A stretch of 64,000 bases of DNA, taken from assembly GCA_900498135.1 (NCBI GenBank), contig LR026961.1:253226-317225 (forward strand), read 5' to 3'. Origin of the DNA: an uncultured Desulfatiglans sp. GTDB taxonomy: Bacteria; Desulfobacterota; DSM-4660; Desulfatiglandales; Desulfatiglandaceae. Position 1 is the stretch's first letter. Each line of letters begins with the position of its first letter. A model generated the notes under the pieces. The model saw nothing but the letters and a program-made list of their open reading frames with translations, made no database searches and was not told the origin of the DNA. Positions 1-8,771 of the stretch are shown one piece after another. The translations under genes and the position numbers were made by a program.

Positions 1-223
1 ATGTATCGCGAGTAAGCCAGCGAATGAAGGATTCGATCCGTATCGACCGAAAAAAACTGACGATGCCCGAGCAGGGTATCTTCATCGGGGCGCCTCCTCA
101 CCGCCTCCGAACTGAGGCAGGCCCAGCGCGAAAACCTTTTCCTCTCGGCCTCGTCCAAGGCCCTGCGTATATGCAGCAGACGTTCGCTCGATCTCAAAAA
201 AACTCACCCTCCCATCCGGCTGC

Positions 224-463
224 TCAAGGTTTGATCGCTTTCCGGAACTCCTCGAAGACCCGTTTGCCGCGCTTCGAAACCACCTCGCGGGCGTTGGCGG
301 CGACCTCTCCCGCCCGCTCCCGGAGGGAAGCCTCCTCAGGCACCTGTTTGCCCTCCTTCTCGTAACGCCAGCGAAGCAACCGTTCCGTCCATTTGATCTC
401 TTTCTCCTTCAAGGCCTCCTTGAAAACCGTTTTCAGATCCTTCTCGCTCTTGACCGGTGCCAT
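224..463 (-). CDS. small highly charged hypothetical protein (79 aa)
   Basis: I do not recognise a family. The product is rich in Lys, Glu and Arg, has no Cys, no signal peptide and no membrane segment, and should be mostly helical and cytoplasmic. A good ribosome site (AAAGGGGGC, about 8 nt before ATG) supports a real gene. It is transcribed away from rpsB, and a repeat element begins about 20 bp upstream of its start. Bases 1-223 downstream hold nothing I can assign. It could be a nucleic-acid-associated small protein, but that is only a guess from charge. Confidence 0.5.
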   Translation of the reverse strand: MAPVKSEKDLKTVFKEALKEKEIKWTERLLRWRYEKEGKQVPEEASLRERAGEVAANAREVVSKRGKRVFEEFRKAIKP

Positions 464-484
464 GAACGCTGCCCCCTTTCATCT

Positions 485-706
485 TCCATCTCCGGAAATG
501 GCTTTTTGGCCCATTTTGGCGTCAATCCGCCCGTTTTCGTGTGCGGCGGCCTACAGGTCACCTCGACATAAATACTCGATTTCATGGATCTTGGCAAACC
601 GGGGCCCGCCGCGAAGCGGTGGGACTGAGCACGCGAAGCGTGTGAAGAAAAATTCCTGATTTCCGGATTCAAAACGGTGTTGCACCTGAAAATCATTTTC
701 GGATGA
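485..706 (+). repeat. dispersed long-palindrome element, diverged copy with mini-hairpin insert
   Basis: This is a diverged copy of the element best seen at 39848-39990. It keeps the left end (TCCGGAAATGGCTTTTTGGCC), most of the centre (545-562) and the right end (TTTCCGGATT near 660). Between centre and right end it carries an extra module of about 50 bp with two small hairpins, CCGCGAAGCGG (609-619) and CACGCGAAGCGTG (630-642). The same module sits in the copy at 20336-20600. Confidence 0.75.
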
Positions 707-751
707 ATCGGAATCCGCTCCGAAGCGGCGGGGCAAGAAGTGACTTTTTGC

Positions 752-780
752 TTGCTGAAAAGATAGCTTTCTGTTAGATA
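752..780 (+). promoter_or_regulatory. candidate sigma70 promoter for the rpsB operon
   Basis: TTGCTG (752-757) and TAGATA (775-780) are separated by 17 bp in an AT-rich patch. Initiation near 787 would give a leader of about 270 nt before rpsB, long enough for autoregulation by ribosomal protein S2, which is known for rpsB operons in other bacteria. I could not define a specific S2-binding fold in 787-1058, and that stretch holds no supported gene. Confidence 0.5.
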
Positions 781-1058
781 GTATCGTTTAAAATTTTGGT
801 TATCCTGACCCTTGATCGTTGACCACGCCCAGGGGCAGGAAGGGGAACTTGTCAGAGACGGACCTGTGGTCCAAGGCGATCCATCCGGACGGGATTCAGT
901 ATAGCAGGTCGTCTTCTCTGACTCAAGCTTCTCCGGAGGAAATCACACGTCCGGGATATCGCCCGGTGCCCTGCATCATCGCGGGTCAAGACATCCCGGA
1001 CCAGGAACCAACCGTGGCACGGAGACCTTACCGGATCTCCACTGGAAGGAGGCGTTTT

Positions 1059-1898
1059 ATGGCTATCGTCAACATGAAGGAACTGCTGGAAGCCGGGGTG
1101 CACTTCGGGCACCAGACCAGGCGCTGGAACCCCAAAATGAAGCCCTACATCTTCGGGGCGCGCAATGGAATCCACATTATCGACCTGCAGAAGACCGTCC
1201 GGCTCTTCAAGACCACCTATGAGTTCGTTACGCGGACCGTGGCCGAGGGATATTCCGTCCTTTTCGTCGGCACGAAGAAGCAGGCCCATGACTCCATCAT
1301 CGAAGAGAGCGAACGGTGCGGGATGTTCAACGTCGTCAACCGGTGGCTCGGCGGCACCTTGACCAATTTTCAGACGATCACGAAAAGCATCGCCCGGCTC
1401 AAAGAACTGGAGGCCATGAAGCGGGACGGTTCGATCAACCGGTACACCAAAAAAGAGGCCCTCCAGATGGAGAAAGAGCTCGCAAAGCTCGAGAAAAACC
1501 TCGGCGGCATCAAGGATATGGATGATCTGCCCGGGGCCGTGTTCATCGTGGACCCCAAGAAGGAGCGGATTGCCGTCAAAGAGGCCCGCAAGCTGGGCAT
1601 CCCCGTAGTCGCCATCGCCGACACGAATTGTGATCCGGATGAGATCGATTTCATCATCCCGGGCAACGACGACGCTATCCGTGCCATCCGCCTCATCTGC
1701 TCCAAGATTGCGGACGCCTGCATCGAAGGACACCGGATCGCCGAGGAGCGATTGAAGGCCGAAGCAGAGGCGCAGCAAAGCGAAGAAGGGGCGGTCGAGG
1801 AAGCGGAAAAACCGGAAAGCGAAGCGGGGCCCGAGGTTATCGTCATCCCGAAACGGGAAGAAACATCCGCAACCGAGCCCCCCGCAGCAGCGGAATAA
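1059..1898 (+). CDS. rpsB: 30S ribosomal protein S2
   Basis: Component of the small ribosomal subunit, needed for recruitment of S1. The 279-residue product starts [20 protein letters not shown] and contains the family signatures [20 protein letters not shown] and the [15 protein letters not shown] region. The C-terminal tail after about residue 225 is acidic and low complexity, as is common. The start at 1059 is set by GGAGG seven bases upstream; an in-frame extension back to 819 lacks S2 similarity. First gene of the rpsB-tsf-pyrH-frr run typical of bacteria. Confidence 0.97.
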   Translation: MAIVNMKELLEAGVHFGHQTRRWNPKMKPYIFGARNGIHIIDLQKTVRLFKTTYEFVTRTVAEGYSVLFVGTKKQAHDSIIEESERCGMFNVVNRWLGGTLTNFQTITKSIARLKELEAMKRDGSINRYTKKEALQMEKELAKLEKNLGGIKDMDDLPGAVFIVDPKKERIAVKEARKLGIPVVAIADTNCDPDEIDFIIPGNDDAIRAIRLICSKIADACIEGHRIAEERLKAEAEAQQSEEGAVEEAEKPESEAGPEVIVIPKREETSATEPPAAAE

Positions 1899-1906
1899 AC
1901 GAGTCC

Positions 1907-1920
1907 GCCGGCCTGCCGGC
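1907..1920 (+). other. short GC hairpin in the rpsB-tsf gap
   Basis: GCCGG and CCGGC pair around a 4-nt loop in the 54-bp gap between rpsB and tsf, without a U tract. It could reduce readthrough or protect the rpsB end, but it is short and may be incidental. Confidence 0.25.
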
Positions 1921-1952
1921 ACGTCATATTATCCATTCAGGGAGAAGGAACG

Positions 1953-2555
1953 TTGGAAATTACAGCATCGATGGTCAAGGATTTACGGGAGAAGACCGGC
2001 GTCGGCATGATGGACTGCAAAACGGCGCTGAAGGAGTGCAACGGCGACATGGAAAAGGCCGTCGATTACCTGCGCAAGAAGGGAATCGCTACGGCGCAGA
2101 AGCGGGGCGGTCGGGCGACGTCCGCCGGCCAGGTCCAGGCCTATATCCACGGAGGCGGAAAAATCGGCGTCCTCGTCGAGGTCAATTGCGAAACCGATTT
2201 CACCGGTAAGACGGATGACTTCTCCGAGTTCGTCAAAGACGTCGCCATGCAGATCGCCGCCACCAATCCGGTCGCCATCGACAGGGAGCATGTCCCTGCG
2301 GACCTCCTGGCCCGGGAAAAGGAGATCTACGCCACCCAGGCCAAAGAATCCGGCAAACCGGAAAAAGTGATCGAAAAGATCGTGGAAGGCAAACTGGCCA
2401 AATTCTATTCCGAGGCCTGCCTGCTGGAACAGCCGTTCGTCAAGAACACCGACCTGAAGATCCAGGACGTCCTGAACGAATTGATGGCCAAGACCGGCGA
2501 GAACATCCTCATCAGGCGCTTCAGCCGTTTCCAGCTGGGTGAAGCGGATGAGTAA
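1953..2555 (+). CDS. tsf: translation elongation factor Ts
   Basis: Guanine-nucleotide exchange factor for EF-Tu. The N-terminal UBA-like domain (residues 1-50, MVKDLREKTGVGMMDCKTAL) and the exchange core with the VEVNCETDF motif are clear. At 200 residues it is the short form with one dimerisation domain, unlike the about 283-residue enterobacterial protein. Start is TTG at 1953 preceded by GGAGAAGG; no ATG upstream fits. Its stop overlaps the pyrH start (ATGAGTAA), so the two are translationally coupled. Confidence 0.96.
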   Translation: MEITASMVKDLREKTGVGMMDCKTALKECNGDMEKAVDYLRKKGIATAQKRGGRATSAGQVQAYIHGGGKIGVLVEVNCETDFTGKTDDFSEFVKDVAMQIAATNPVAIDREHVPADLLAREKEIYATQAKESGKPEKVIEKIVEGKLAKFYSEACLLEQPFVKNTDLKIQDVLNELMAKTGENILIRRFSRFQLGEADE

Positions 2556-3279
2556 CCCCTTTCCCCAGGTCAAACGCATCCTGCTCAAACTGAGCGGCGA
2601 GGCTTTGATGGGGGATGACCCTTACGGCATCGACGCCCCGGTCCTGCAGACCGTCGCAGATGAGATCGCGGCGATCGGCCGGCTGGGGATCCAACTGGGG
2701 ATCGTCGTCGGAGGGGGCAACATATTCAGAGGTCTGAAGGCCGGCCAGCTCAACATCGGACGGGTCGCCGCCGACCATATGGGCATGCTCGCCACCGTCA
2801 TCAATACGATCGCACTGGCCGAGGCACTGAGGGCGCAGGGCTGCGAGGCCCGGATCCTCAGTGCCATCCAGATGGAGAGCATCACCGAGCCCTTCAGCCG
2901 TGAGCGGGCGGTGGGTTACCTCGAAGGGGGAGCCATCGTCCATTTCTGCGCGGGAACCGGCAACCCGTTTTTCACCACGGATACGGCGGCCACGATAAGG
3001 GCCCTGGAAATCGATGCCGACGTCCTCCTCAAGGCAACCAAGGTGGACGGGGTCTATGACGCCGATCCGGTCATCCACCCCGAGGCGAGATTTTTCGGGT
3101 GCCTGACCCACCGTGAGGTCCTGGAAAAAAATCTGAGGGTCATGGATATGACGGCGATATCCCTCGCCATGGAACGCGGGCTCCAGATCGCCGTCTTCAA
3201 TCTGCGCAAGCCCGGCAACATAGAGCGGTTCATCCGGGGAGAGCCCGTCGGCACGCTCATCACAGGAGAGAAGACATGA
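2548..3279 (+). CDS. pyrH: UMP kinase
   Basis: Phosphorylates UMP to UDP in pyrimidine synthesis; amino-acid-kinase fold, hexameric. Family signatures are LKLSGEALMG near the N terminus, VVGGGNIFRG, the GTGNPFFTTDTAA segment and the KVDGVYDADP loop. I chose ATG 2548, which overlaps the tsf stop; a GTG at 2539 is in frame but has no better ribosome site. The product of 243 residues has normal length, and its end overlaps frr by 4 bp. Confidence 0.96.
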   Translation: MSNPFPQVKRILLKLSGEALMGDDPYGIDAPVLQTVADEIAAIGRLGIQLGIVVGGGNIFRGLKAGQLNIGRVAADHMGMLATVINTIALAEALRAQGCEARILSAIQMESITEPFSRERAVGYLEGGAIVHFCAGTGNPFFTTDTAATIRALEIDADVLLKATKVDGVYDADPVIHPEARFFGCLTHREVLEKNLRVMDMTAISLAMERGLQIAVFNLRKPGNIERFIRGEPVGTLITGEKT

Positions 3280-3833
3280 TCGATGAAATCCTTGCCGAAC
3301 TCCGGCAGAAAATGAACAAGTCCGTCGAATCGCTCCAGAAGGATTTCAAACGCATCCGCACGGGGCGTGCATCCAGCGCCCTGCTCGAAGGGATCAAGGT
3401 AGACTGCTACGAGACCCAGATGCCGCTCGATCAAGTGGCATCCATTTCGATACCGGAAAGCCGTCTCATCACTATTCAGCCCTGGGACAAATCGATCATG
3501 CCCAGCATCGAAAAGGCCATTCTCAAATCGGAATTGGGCCTGACGCCTTTGAACGACGGCAAGCTCATCCGGATCTCCATCCCCCCGCTGACCGAGGAAA
3601 GACGAAAAGAACTGGCCAAACTGGCGCGCAAGATGTCGGAAGAGAGCAAGATTGCGATCCGCAATCAACGGCGCGAGGCCAATGACTTGTTGAAGGAGAT
3701 GAAGAACGAGAAGGAGATCTCCGAAGATGAGATGTACCGGGCCCAGGAGCAGGTCCAGAAGGTGACCGATGAATTCATCAGCGCCGTCGATGACGTCACC
3801 TCCGCCAAGGAAAAGGAGATCATGGAATTCTAG
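3276..3833 (+). CDS. frr: ribosome recycling factor
   Basis: Splits post-termination ribosomes together with EF-G. The 185-residue length is exactly that of the family, and the sequence shows the diagnostic RTGRASSALLEGI, NPDNIGRNE-equivalent and RRDANDLLK-like (RREANDLLKEMKNEKEISED) stretches. ATGA overlap with pyrH. The gene is followed only 2 bp after its stop by a dispersed palindrome element that separates it from uppS. Confidence 0.97.
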   Translation: MIDEILAELRQKMNKSVESLQKDFKRIRTGRASSALLEGIKVDCYETQMPLDQVASISIPESRLITIQPWDKSIMPSIEKAILKSELGLTPLNDGKLIRISIPPLTEERRKELAKLARKMSEESKIAIRNQRREANDLLKEMKNEKEISEDEMYRAQEQVQKVTDEFISAVDDVTSAKEKEIMEF

Positions 3834-3835
3834 CC

Positions 3836-4004
3836 GGTTTCCACCCGGAAATGGGCTTTTTTGCCCATCTCGGCGTCAATCTGCATGTTTGCTTGCGCGG
3901 CGACCTGCAGGCCACCTCCGCACAAGCGCTCGATTTCTTTGATATTGACAAGAGATCCTCATTCCCGGATGGGAAAGCGGATTCTACCGGGAAATCATTT
4001 CCCG
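3836..4004 (+). repeat. dispersed long-palindrome element inside an operon
   Basis: Full-length copy between frr and uppS: left end GGTTTCCACCCGGAAATGGG, centre GGCGACCTGCAGGCCACC (3899-3916, two mismatches from perfect symmetry), right end with CCGGATGGGAAA, then the appended GGATTCTACCGGGAAATC segment. It fills most of the 196-bp gap. No supported gene lies in it, although several frames are open by chance. Confidence 0.85.
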
Positions 4005-4029
4005 CCTTTTTTGCACCCCTCGGGATACC

Positions 4030-4758
4030 ATGGTTCAGATCGATACCGAAAATCTACCGCGCCACATAGCGATCATCATGGATGGCAATGGGCGCTGGGC
4101 CAAGAAGCGCGGACTGAAGCGCGTCCTCGGACACCAAAAAGGCGTCGACGCCGTTCGGACCGTCGTCAAAACCACGCGCAGGCTGGGGATCCCGTGGCTG
4201 ACCCTTTACGCCTTCTCCGAGGAGAACTGGTCCCGCCCAAAACTCGAGGTCCAGGCCCTCATGAATATCCTGCGCCGTTTTCTTCAGTCGGAAAGACAGG
4301 AAATGATCCAGGAAGGCATCCGGCTTCAGACGATCGGGCGGACGGACAAACTCCCTGAAAACACGCGGGATGAACTCGCAGCAACCATCCTGGCAACGGC
4401 GGAGAACAGCGACCTGGTTCTGACCCTGGCCCTGAGCTACGGCGGCAGGCAGGAGATCGTCGACGCAGCGCGGGCCATTTCCCACGGGATCGAGATCGGC
4501 GCCCTGCGGGCGGCTGACATCAGCGAAGAGCTTTTTGCGAAATATCTCTATGTCCCCGAGATGCCCGACCCCGATCTTCTCATAAGGACAAGCGGCGAAT
4601 ACCGCATCAGCAATTTTCTTCTCTGGCAGATCGCCTACAGCGAGATCTACATCACACCGACCCTGTGGCCGGATTTCAGCGAGGAAGAATACATCAAGGC
4701 CATTCGCGACTATCAGCGAAGGGAGCGGCGGTTCGGCGGCACCAACGAATCGGATTGA
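4030..4758 (+). CDS. uppS: undecaprenyl diphosphate synthase (cis-prenyltransferase)
   Basis: Makes the C55 lipid carrier for peptidoglycan and O-antigen by adding isopentenyl diphosphate to farnesyl diphosphate. The catalytic loop IAIIMDGNGRWAKKRG has Asp18; further signatures are TLYAFSEENW, the ALSYGGRQEIVDA segment and the C-terminal PDLLIRTSGEYRISNFLLWQ region. 242 residues, normal length. Part of the classic frr-uppS-cdsA-dxr-rseP order, here interrupted upstream by a repeat. Confidence 0.96.
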   Translation: MVQIDTENLPRHIAIIMDGNGRWAKKRGLKRVLGHQKGVDAVRTVVKTTRRLGIPWLTLYAFSEENWSRPKLEVQALMNILRRFLQSERQEMIQEGIRLQTIGRTDKLPENTRDELAATILATAENSDLVLTLALSYGGRQEIVDAARAISHGIEIGALRAADISEELFAKYLYVPEMPDPDLLIRTSGEYRISNFLLWQIAYSEIYITPTLWPDFSEEEYIKAIRDYQRRERRFGGTNESD

Positions 4759-4787
4759 GCCCGAACAGGCCGAAAGGAAATCCGAGC

Positions 4788-5585
4788 ATGCATCTAAAGA
4801 GATGGCTCACAGCGCTTGTCGGAGTCCCTGCCCTGATCCTCGTCATCGGCCCCGGCCCCCGATGGGTTCTTTATGCCATCCTCCTCGCAGCAGCGGTCGT
4901 GGCCCTTCTGGAGTTCTACCGAATCACCGAACCCGAATTACCCGCCATCTTCCGCTGGAGCGGCGTTGGGTCCGTCTGCGCCTTTTTTGCGGCGGTCTAT
5001 TTCCGGCATGTACTTCTCTTGCCTGCCATCGCCGCTCTGACAGCTTTCGCACCGATGGTGTGCCACTTGTGGATTCCCGGGCAGCCCGCCGCCGACTGGA
5101 CTGCGCGCATCGGGAGGATCTGCTGGGGGCCGTTCTATGCTGGGATCCCGCTCGTCCTTCTGATGTTGATCGACATGCGGCCTTCCGGAAACCTCTGGAT
5201 CTTTTTCCTGCTGACCGTGGTCTTCGCAGGCGACACCTTTGCCTATTACGTCGGGAAGGGCTTTGGAAAACGCAAACTGAATGAACGGATCAGCCCCGGC
5301 AAAACCTGGGCCGGAGCCGTCGGCGGGGCTGCGGGGAGCCTGATCGGCGGGATCCTCTTTATCAGGATATTCCCCATTCACCCTTTGAATCTGTCCGCTG
5401 TCATTCTGACCCTGGTCCTCGCCGCGGCGGGCCAGGTGGGAGACCTCGCGGAGTCGCTCCTCAAGAGAAGCCATGGGATCAAGGACTCCGGAGCGATCCT
5501 GCCCGGCCACGGCGGACTCCTGGACAGGATCGACGCCTTGATCTTTGCAATTCCGATCCTTTATGGTTATCTTTATTTTTATTGA
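4788..5585 (+). CDS. cdsA: phosphatidate cytidylyltransferase (CDP-diglyceride synthase)
   Basis: Integral membrane enzyme forming CDP-diacylglycerol from CTP and phosphatidate, the precursor used by pssA further along this run. 265 residues with about eight hydrophobic segments. The signature near the C terminus (SPGKTWAGAVGG, then HGGLLDRIDAL with the metal-binding Asp) is intact. ATG 4788 has GAAAGGAAA upstream; a longer frame reaching into uppS is not needed. Confidence 0.95.
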   Translation: MHLKRWLTALVGVPALILVIGPGPRWVLYAILLAAAVVALLEFYRITEPELPAIFRWSGVGSVCAFFAAVYFRHVLLLPAIAALTAFAPMVCHLWIPGQPAADWTARIGRICWGPFYAGIPLVLLMLIDMRPSGNLWIFFLLTVVFAGDTFAYYVGKGFGKRKLNERISPGKTWAGAVGGAAGSLIGGILFIRIFPIHPLNLSAVILTLVLAAAGQVGDLAESLLKRSHGIKDSGAILPGHGGLLDRIDALIFAIPILYGYLYFY

Positions 5586-5666
5586 TTTGCAGCAGTCCGG
5601 CGCCTGTCGGAAGACTCGCCCCGCACCATGCGCTGAAGTAGTGCAGACCGAGGTAAAAACCGCACC

Positions 5667-6878
5667 ATGATGAACATCGCACTCCTCGGGTCGACCGGTT
5701 CGATCGGAGTAAACGCCCTCAACGTCATACGCAGAAATCCCGGCCTATACCGCATCCAGGCCCTTGGGGCGGGGACCAACATCGATCTTCTCCTCGCACA
5801 GACCGAAGAGTTCGAGCCCCGTACCGTCGTGCTGCGCGACGCAGACCTTGCGGCGGCCTTCCAAGACCGTCTGCCGTTGCGCCTGCAGCCCGAGGTGCTT
5901 CACGGGACGACCGGCCTTCTGAACATCGTCCGTCGCGGGGAAACCGACACCGTCATATCGGCCATTTCGGGCGCGGCCGGCCTGATGCCCACTTACGAAG
6001 CGGTGCGGTGTGCAAAAAACGTCGCACTGGCCAACAAGGAAACGATGGTGATGGCCGGCCCGCTGGTCATGCGGCTCGCCAGGGAAAAGGGCGTATGGAT
6101 CCGTCCCATCGACAGTGAACACAGCGCGATCTTCCAGGCACTTCAGGGTCACCGGCGCAAGGATGTCCGGCGTGTCATCCTGACCGCCTCCGGCGGCCCT
6201 TTCCGGAGCGCATCCCGCGAATCGTTGACCCGGGTCACCCCGGCACAGGCGCTGGACCACCCGAATTGGCGGATGGGGCCCAAAATCAGTATCGATTCCG
6301 CCACGCTCATGAACAAAGGGCTTGAAATCATCGAGGCGCTCTGGCTTTTCGACCTTGCGATCGAGCAGATCGACGTGCTGGTGCACCCCCAGAGCATCGT
6401 CCACTCCATGGTGGAATACGCGGACGGGTCGGTCATCGCCCAAATGGGCATCCCGGATATGGTGACCCCGATCGCTTATGCCCTCTCCTATCCGGCGCAC
6501 CTGCCGACAGGGTTGCCTTCGCTTGACCTGAGCCGCACGGGCCCTTTGACTTTCGAGGCCCCCGACATGCAGACCTTTCCCTGTCTGAGGCTGGCCATCG
6601 AGGCGGCCCGGGCGGGGGGCAGCCTGCCGGCGGTCTTGAACGGGGCCAACGAGATCGCCGTGGAGGCCTTCCTGAACGGCAGGATCGGTTTCCTGGACAT
6701 CCCGCCCGTGATCGAAAGGACCATGCACGCTCATCACCCCTTCCCGATCGACACGATCGAGCAAGTCCTCGAAGCGGACCTCTGGGCACGCCGGACAGCC
6801 GGGCGGGTGCTCGAGAGCGTCCCTCTTCCCTCGGACACCGTGCCGAACCCTCAAAACCTCCAAGACTCGCGGATCTGA
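5667..6878 (+). CDS. dxr: 1-deoxy-D-xylulose 5-phosphate reductoisomerase
   Basis: Second enzyme of the MEP isoprenoid pathway, NADPH- and metal-dependent, cytoplasmic. GSTGSIG (residues 8-14) binds NADPH; the active-site region IDSEHSAIFQ and the flexible-loop segment LTASGGPFR are present, as is ALSYPxHLPTG. 403 residues. It feeds precursors to uppS, two genes upstream. Two adjacent ATG codons (5667 and 5670) are possible starts. Confidence 0.96.
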   Translation: MMNIALLGSTGSIGVNALNVIRRNPGLYRIQALGAGTNIDLLLAQTEEFEPRTVVLRDADLAAAFQDRLPLRLQPEVLHGTTGLLNIVRRGETDTVISAISGAAGLMPTYEAVRCAKNVALANKETMVMAGPLVMRLAREKGVWIRPIDSEHSAIFQALQGHRRKDVRRVILTASGGPFRSASRESLTRVTPAQALDHPNWRMGPKISIDSATLMNKGLEIIEALWLFDLAIEQIDVLVHPQSIVHSMVEYADGSVIAQMGIPDMVTPIAYALSYPAHLPTGLPSLDLSRTGPLTFEAPDMQTFPCLRLAIEAARAGGSLPAVLNGANEIAVEAFLNGRIGFLDIPPVIERTMHAHHPFPIDTIEQVLEADLWARRTAGRVLESVPLPSDTVPNPQNLQDSRI

Positions 6879-6880
6879 AT

Positions 6881-7966
6881 ATGCATTATCTCATTTATTA
6901 TGTGCTGCCTTTCGTCGTCGTCCTCGGCGTCCTCATATTCTTCCACGAGTTGGGGCATTTCCTCGTTGCGAAGCTTTACGGCGTCAAGGTCCTCAAATTC
7001 TCGCTCGGATTCGGCCCCAAGCTCGCAGGATTCAAGCGGGGAGACACGGAGTATCTGATTTCGGCGGTTCCCCTCGGCGGGTATGTCAAGATGCTCGGTG
7101 AAAAGGACGATGAGGAGGACGAAGGGCCTTTGAGCGCCGAGGAGGCCGCTCGTTCCTTCAGCAACCAGACGGTCGGCAGGCGGATCGCCATCGTGGCCGC
7201 GGGTCCGGTCTTCAATCTGCTGCTCGCCCTTGTCATTTTCTGCCTCACCTTTCTGATCTCGGGGGCGCAGGTGTTGGTGCCGGAGGTCGGCCAGGTGCGG
7301 GAAGGCTCCCCGGCCGAAACAGCCGGCTTTCAGAAAAACGACATGATCGTGGCCATAGACGGCGTCGCCGTCGACACGTGGGAACAGGTCCAGGAGATAG
7401 TGAAACATCACGAAGAAAAGGAGATGACCTTCACGCTTCAACGGGATGGAGAGATGCTCGAAGTGCGTGTGCGCCCTGAAGTGACGACCATTGAAAACAT
7501 CTTCGGTGAGGAGGTCCGTACCGCCTTGATCGGCATCGTATCGTCCGGCGCCTTCAAAACCCTGCCGCTCGGCCCGTTGCAGGCAGTCTGGGAGGGGGCC
7601 AGGCGCACCTGGGAAATGGTCGTATTGACCTGGATGACCATCGTCAAACTATTCGAACGGGTAGTCCCCATAGAAACGCTGGGTGGACCGATCCTCATAG
7701 GCCAGATGACAGGGCAGCTGGCGCAGGAGAACTGGACCTATCTTTTCCCGTTCATGGCGGTGATCAGCGTAAACCTCGGCATCCTGAACCTCCTGCCCGT
7801 TCCGATCCTCGACGGCGGCGTCATCCTGATCCTTCTGGTCGAGTGGGTCCTCCGCAAGCCCATAAGCCCCAAGGCCAAAGAGATGGCTCAAAAGGTCGGT
7901 CTTTTCGTCCTGCTCATGCTGATGGCCATCGTGTTCTACAACGACATCAGCAGGTTGCTGCAGTAG
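6881..7966 (+). CDS. rseP: site-2 zinc metalloprotease RseP
   Basis: Intramembrane protease that cleaves anti-sigma factors and signal-peptide remnants. HELGH at residues 22-26 lies in the first membrane segment; a second metal motif (PVPILDGG) sits in a C-terminal membrane helix. A single PDZ domain spans about residues 115-195. 361 residues, shorter than the two-PDZ enterobacterial protein. It follows dxr by 2 bp. Confidence 0.95.
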   Translation: MHYLIYYVLPFVVVLGVLIFFHELGHFLVAKLYGVKVLKFSLGFGPKLAGFKRGDTEYLISAVPLGGYVKMLGEKDDEEDEGPLSAEEAARSFSNQTVGRRIAIVAAGPVFNLLLALVIFCLTFLISGAQVLVPEVGQVREGSPAETAGFQKNDMIVAIDGVAVDTWEQVQEIVKHHEEKEMTFTLQRDGEMLEVRVRPEVTTIENIFGEEVRTALIGIVSSGAFKTLPLGPLQAVWEGARRTWEMVVLTWMTIVKLFERVVPIETLGGPILIGQMTGQLAQENWTYLFPFMAVISVNLGILNLLPVPILDGGVILILLVEWVLRKPISPKAKEMAQKVGLFVLLMLMAIVFYNDISRLLQ

Positions 7967-7978
7967 GTTCCGTCGAAC

Positions 7979-8692
7979 ATGCTCCTGGCCGTCGACACAT
8001 CCACCACCCGGTTTTCCATGGCGATCATGGACCTGGATGGGTCCATCGTCGCAGAGTATTCCGCTGCCGGTGACAAAAACCGGTTCGTTCACCTGATGCC
8101 CGCCCTGAACTTTCTGCTCGAGTCGGCGCAGATCGGGCTCCGAGAGGTCCGATGCCTCGGTGTCGCCCTCGGACCGGGCAGCTTCACAGGGCTGCGCGTG
8201 GGGCTGGCGCTGACCAAAGGATTGGCCCATGCCCTCGGTATACCTCTCGTCGGGGTCCCGAGCCTGATGGCGGTGGCTGCCCAGGCCCCGCCAACCGGGC
8301 TTCCGGTCATGCCCCTGCTGGACTCCCGCCGCGGCGAGTTCTTTACGGCCCTGTTCAAGACGGGAGGCGACGGCGATATCGTCCGGCTCGCTCCGGACCG
8401 CGCTGTAAAGGCCGACAACCTGCCTGTCTGCTTCAACGATCCGGTCCTTCTGATCGGGAATGATTTTCGTCAACAGGCTTCCCTGGCCGAAAATGGCCCA
8501 GCAGGGTGGGCCATACCGGCCCTGCCGCACCTCTGGGGCATTCGGGCCGCCGGAGCCGGCCGTTTGGCCCTGAAGCGGTTTCTTTCCGGAGACACGGATG
8601 ATCCCTGGTCGCTCACTCCGATCTACCTCAGACCGCCGGACATCAGACCCCCTGCCGAGGGCCCGCGCGTGCCGGATTCAGAAGGGCATTGA
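7979..8692 (+). CDS. tsaB: tRNA threonylcarbamoyladenosine biosynthesis protein TsaB
   Basis: Partner of TsaD in forming t6A37 on ANN-decoding tRNAs. The ASKHA-fold N terminus (LLAVDTSTTRFSMAIMD) and the conserved GVALGPGSFTGLRVGLALTK segment identify it. 237 residues. The family is an inactive paralogue of TsaD, so missing metal residues are expected. It sits 12 bp after rseP. The promoter for psd overlaps its stop codon. Confidence 0.92.
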   Translation: MLLAVDTSTTRFSMAIMDLDGSIVAEYSAAGDKNRFVHLMPALNFLLESAQIGLREVRCLGVALGPGSFTGLRVGLALTKGLAHALGIPLVGVPSLMAVAAQAPPTGLPVMPLLDSRRGEFFTALFKTGGDGDIVRLAPDRAVKADNLPVCFNDPVLLIGNDFRQQASLAENGPAGWAIPALPHLWGIRAAGAGRLALKRFLSGDTDDPWSLTPIYLRPPDIRPPAEGPRVPDSEGH

Positions 8693-8717
8693 CAAGACCG
8701 TCGAAAACATATTATGT
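8689..8717 (+). promoter_or_regulatory. candidate sigma70 promoter for psd-pssA-rsmD-coaD
   Basis: TTGACA (8689-8694) overlaps the tsaB stop and is followed after 17 bp by TTATGT (8712-8717); TATTAT lies at 15 bp. The placement also argues that psd begins downstream of about 8725, not inside tsaB. Confidence 0.5.
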
Positions 8718-8771
8718 TTATTAGAGTATTTCGCCGGCAAACCTTGCAAGCTGAAAGGCGACGTCACCTCT

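Noticed and set aside
819-1058. 80-codon N-terminal extension of rpsB
   Set aside because: S2 begins at 1059 with its own GGAGG site; the extension is more likely leader RNA.
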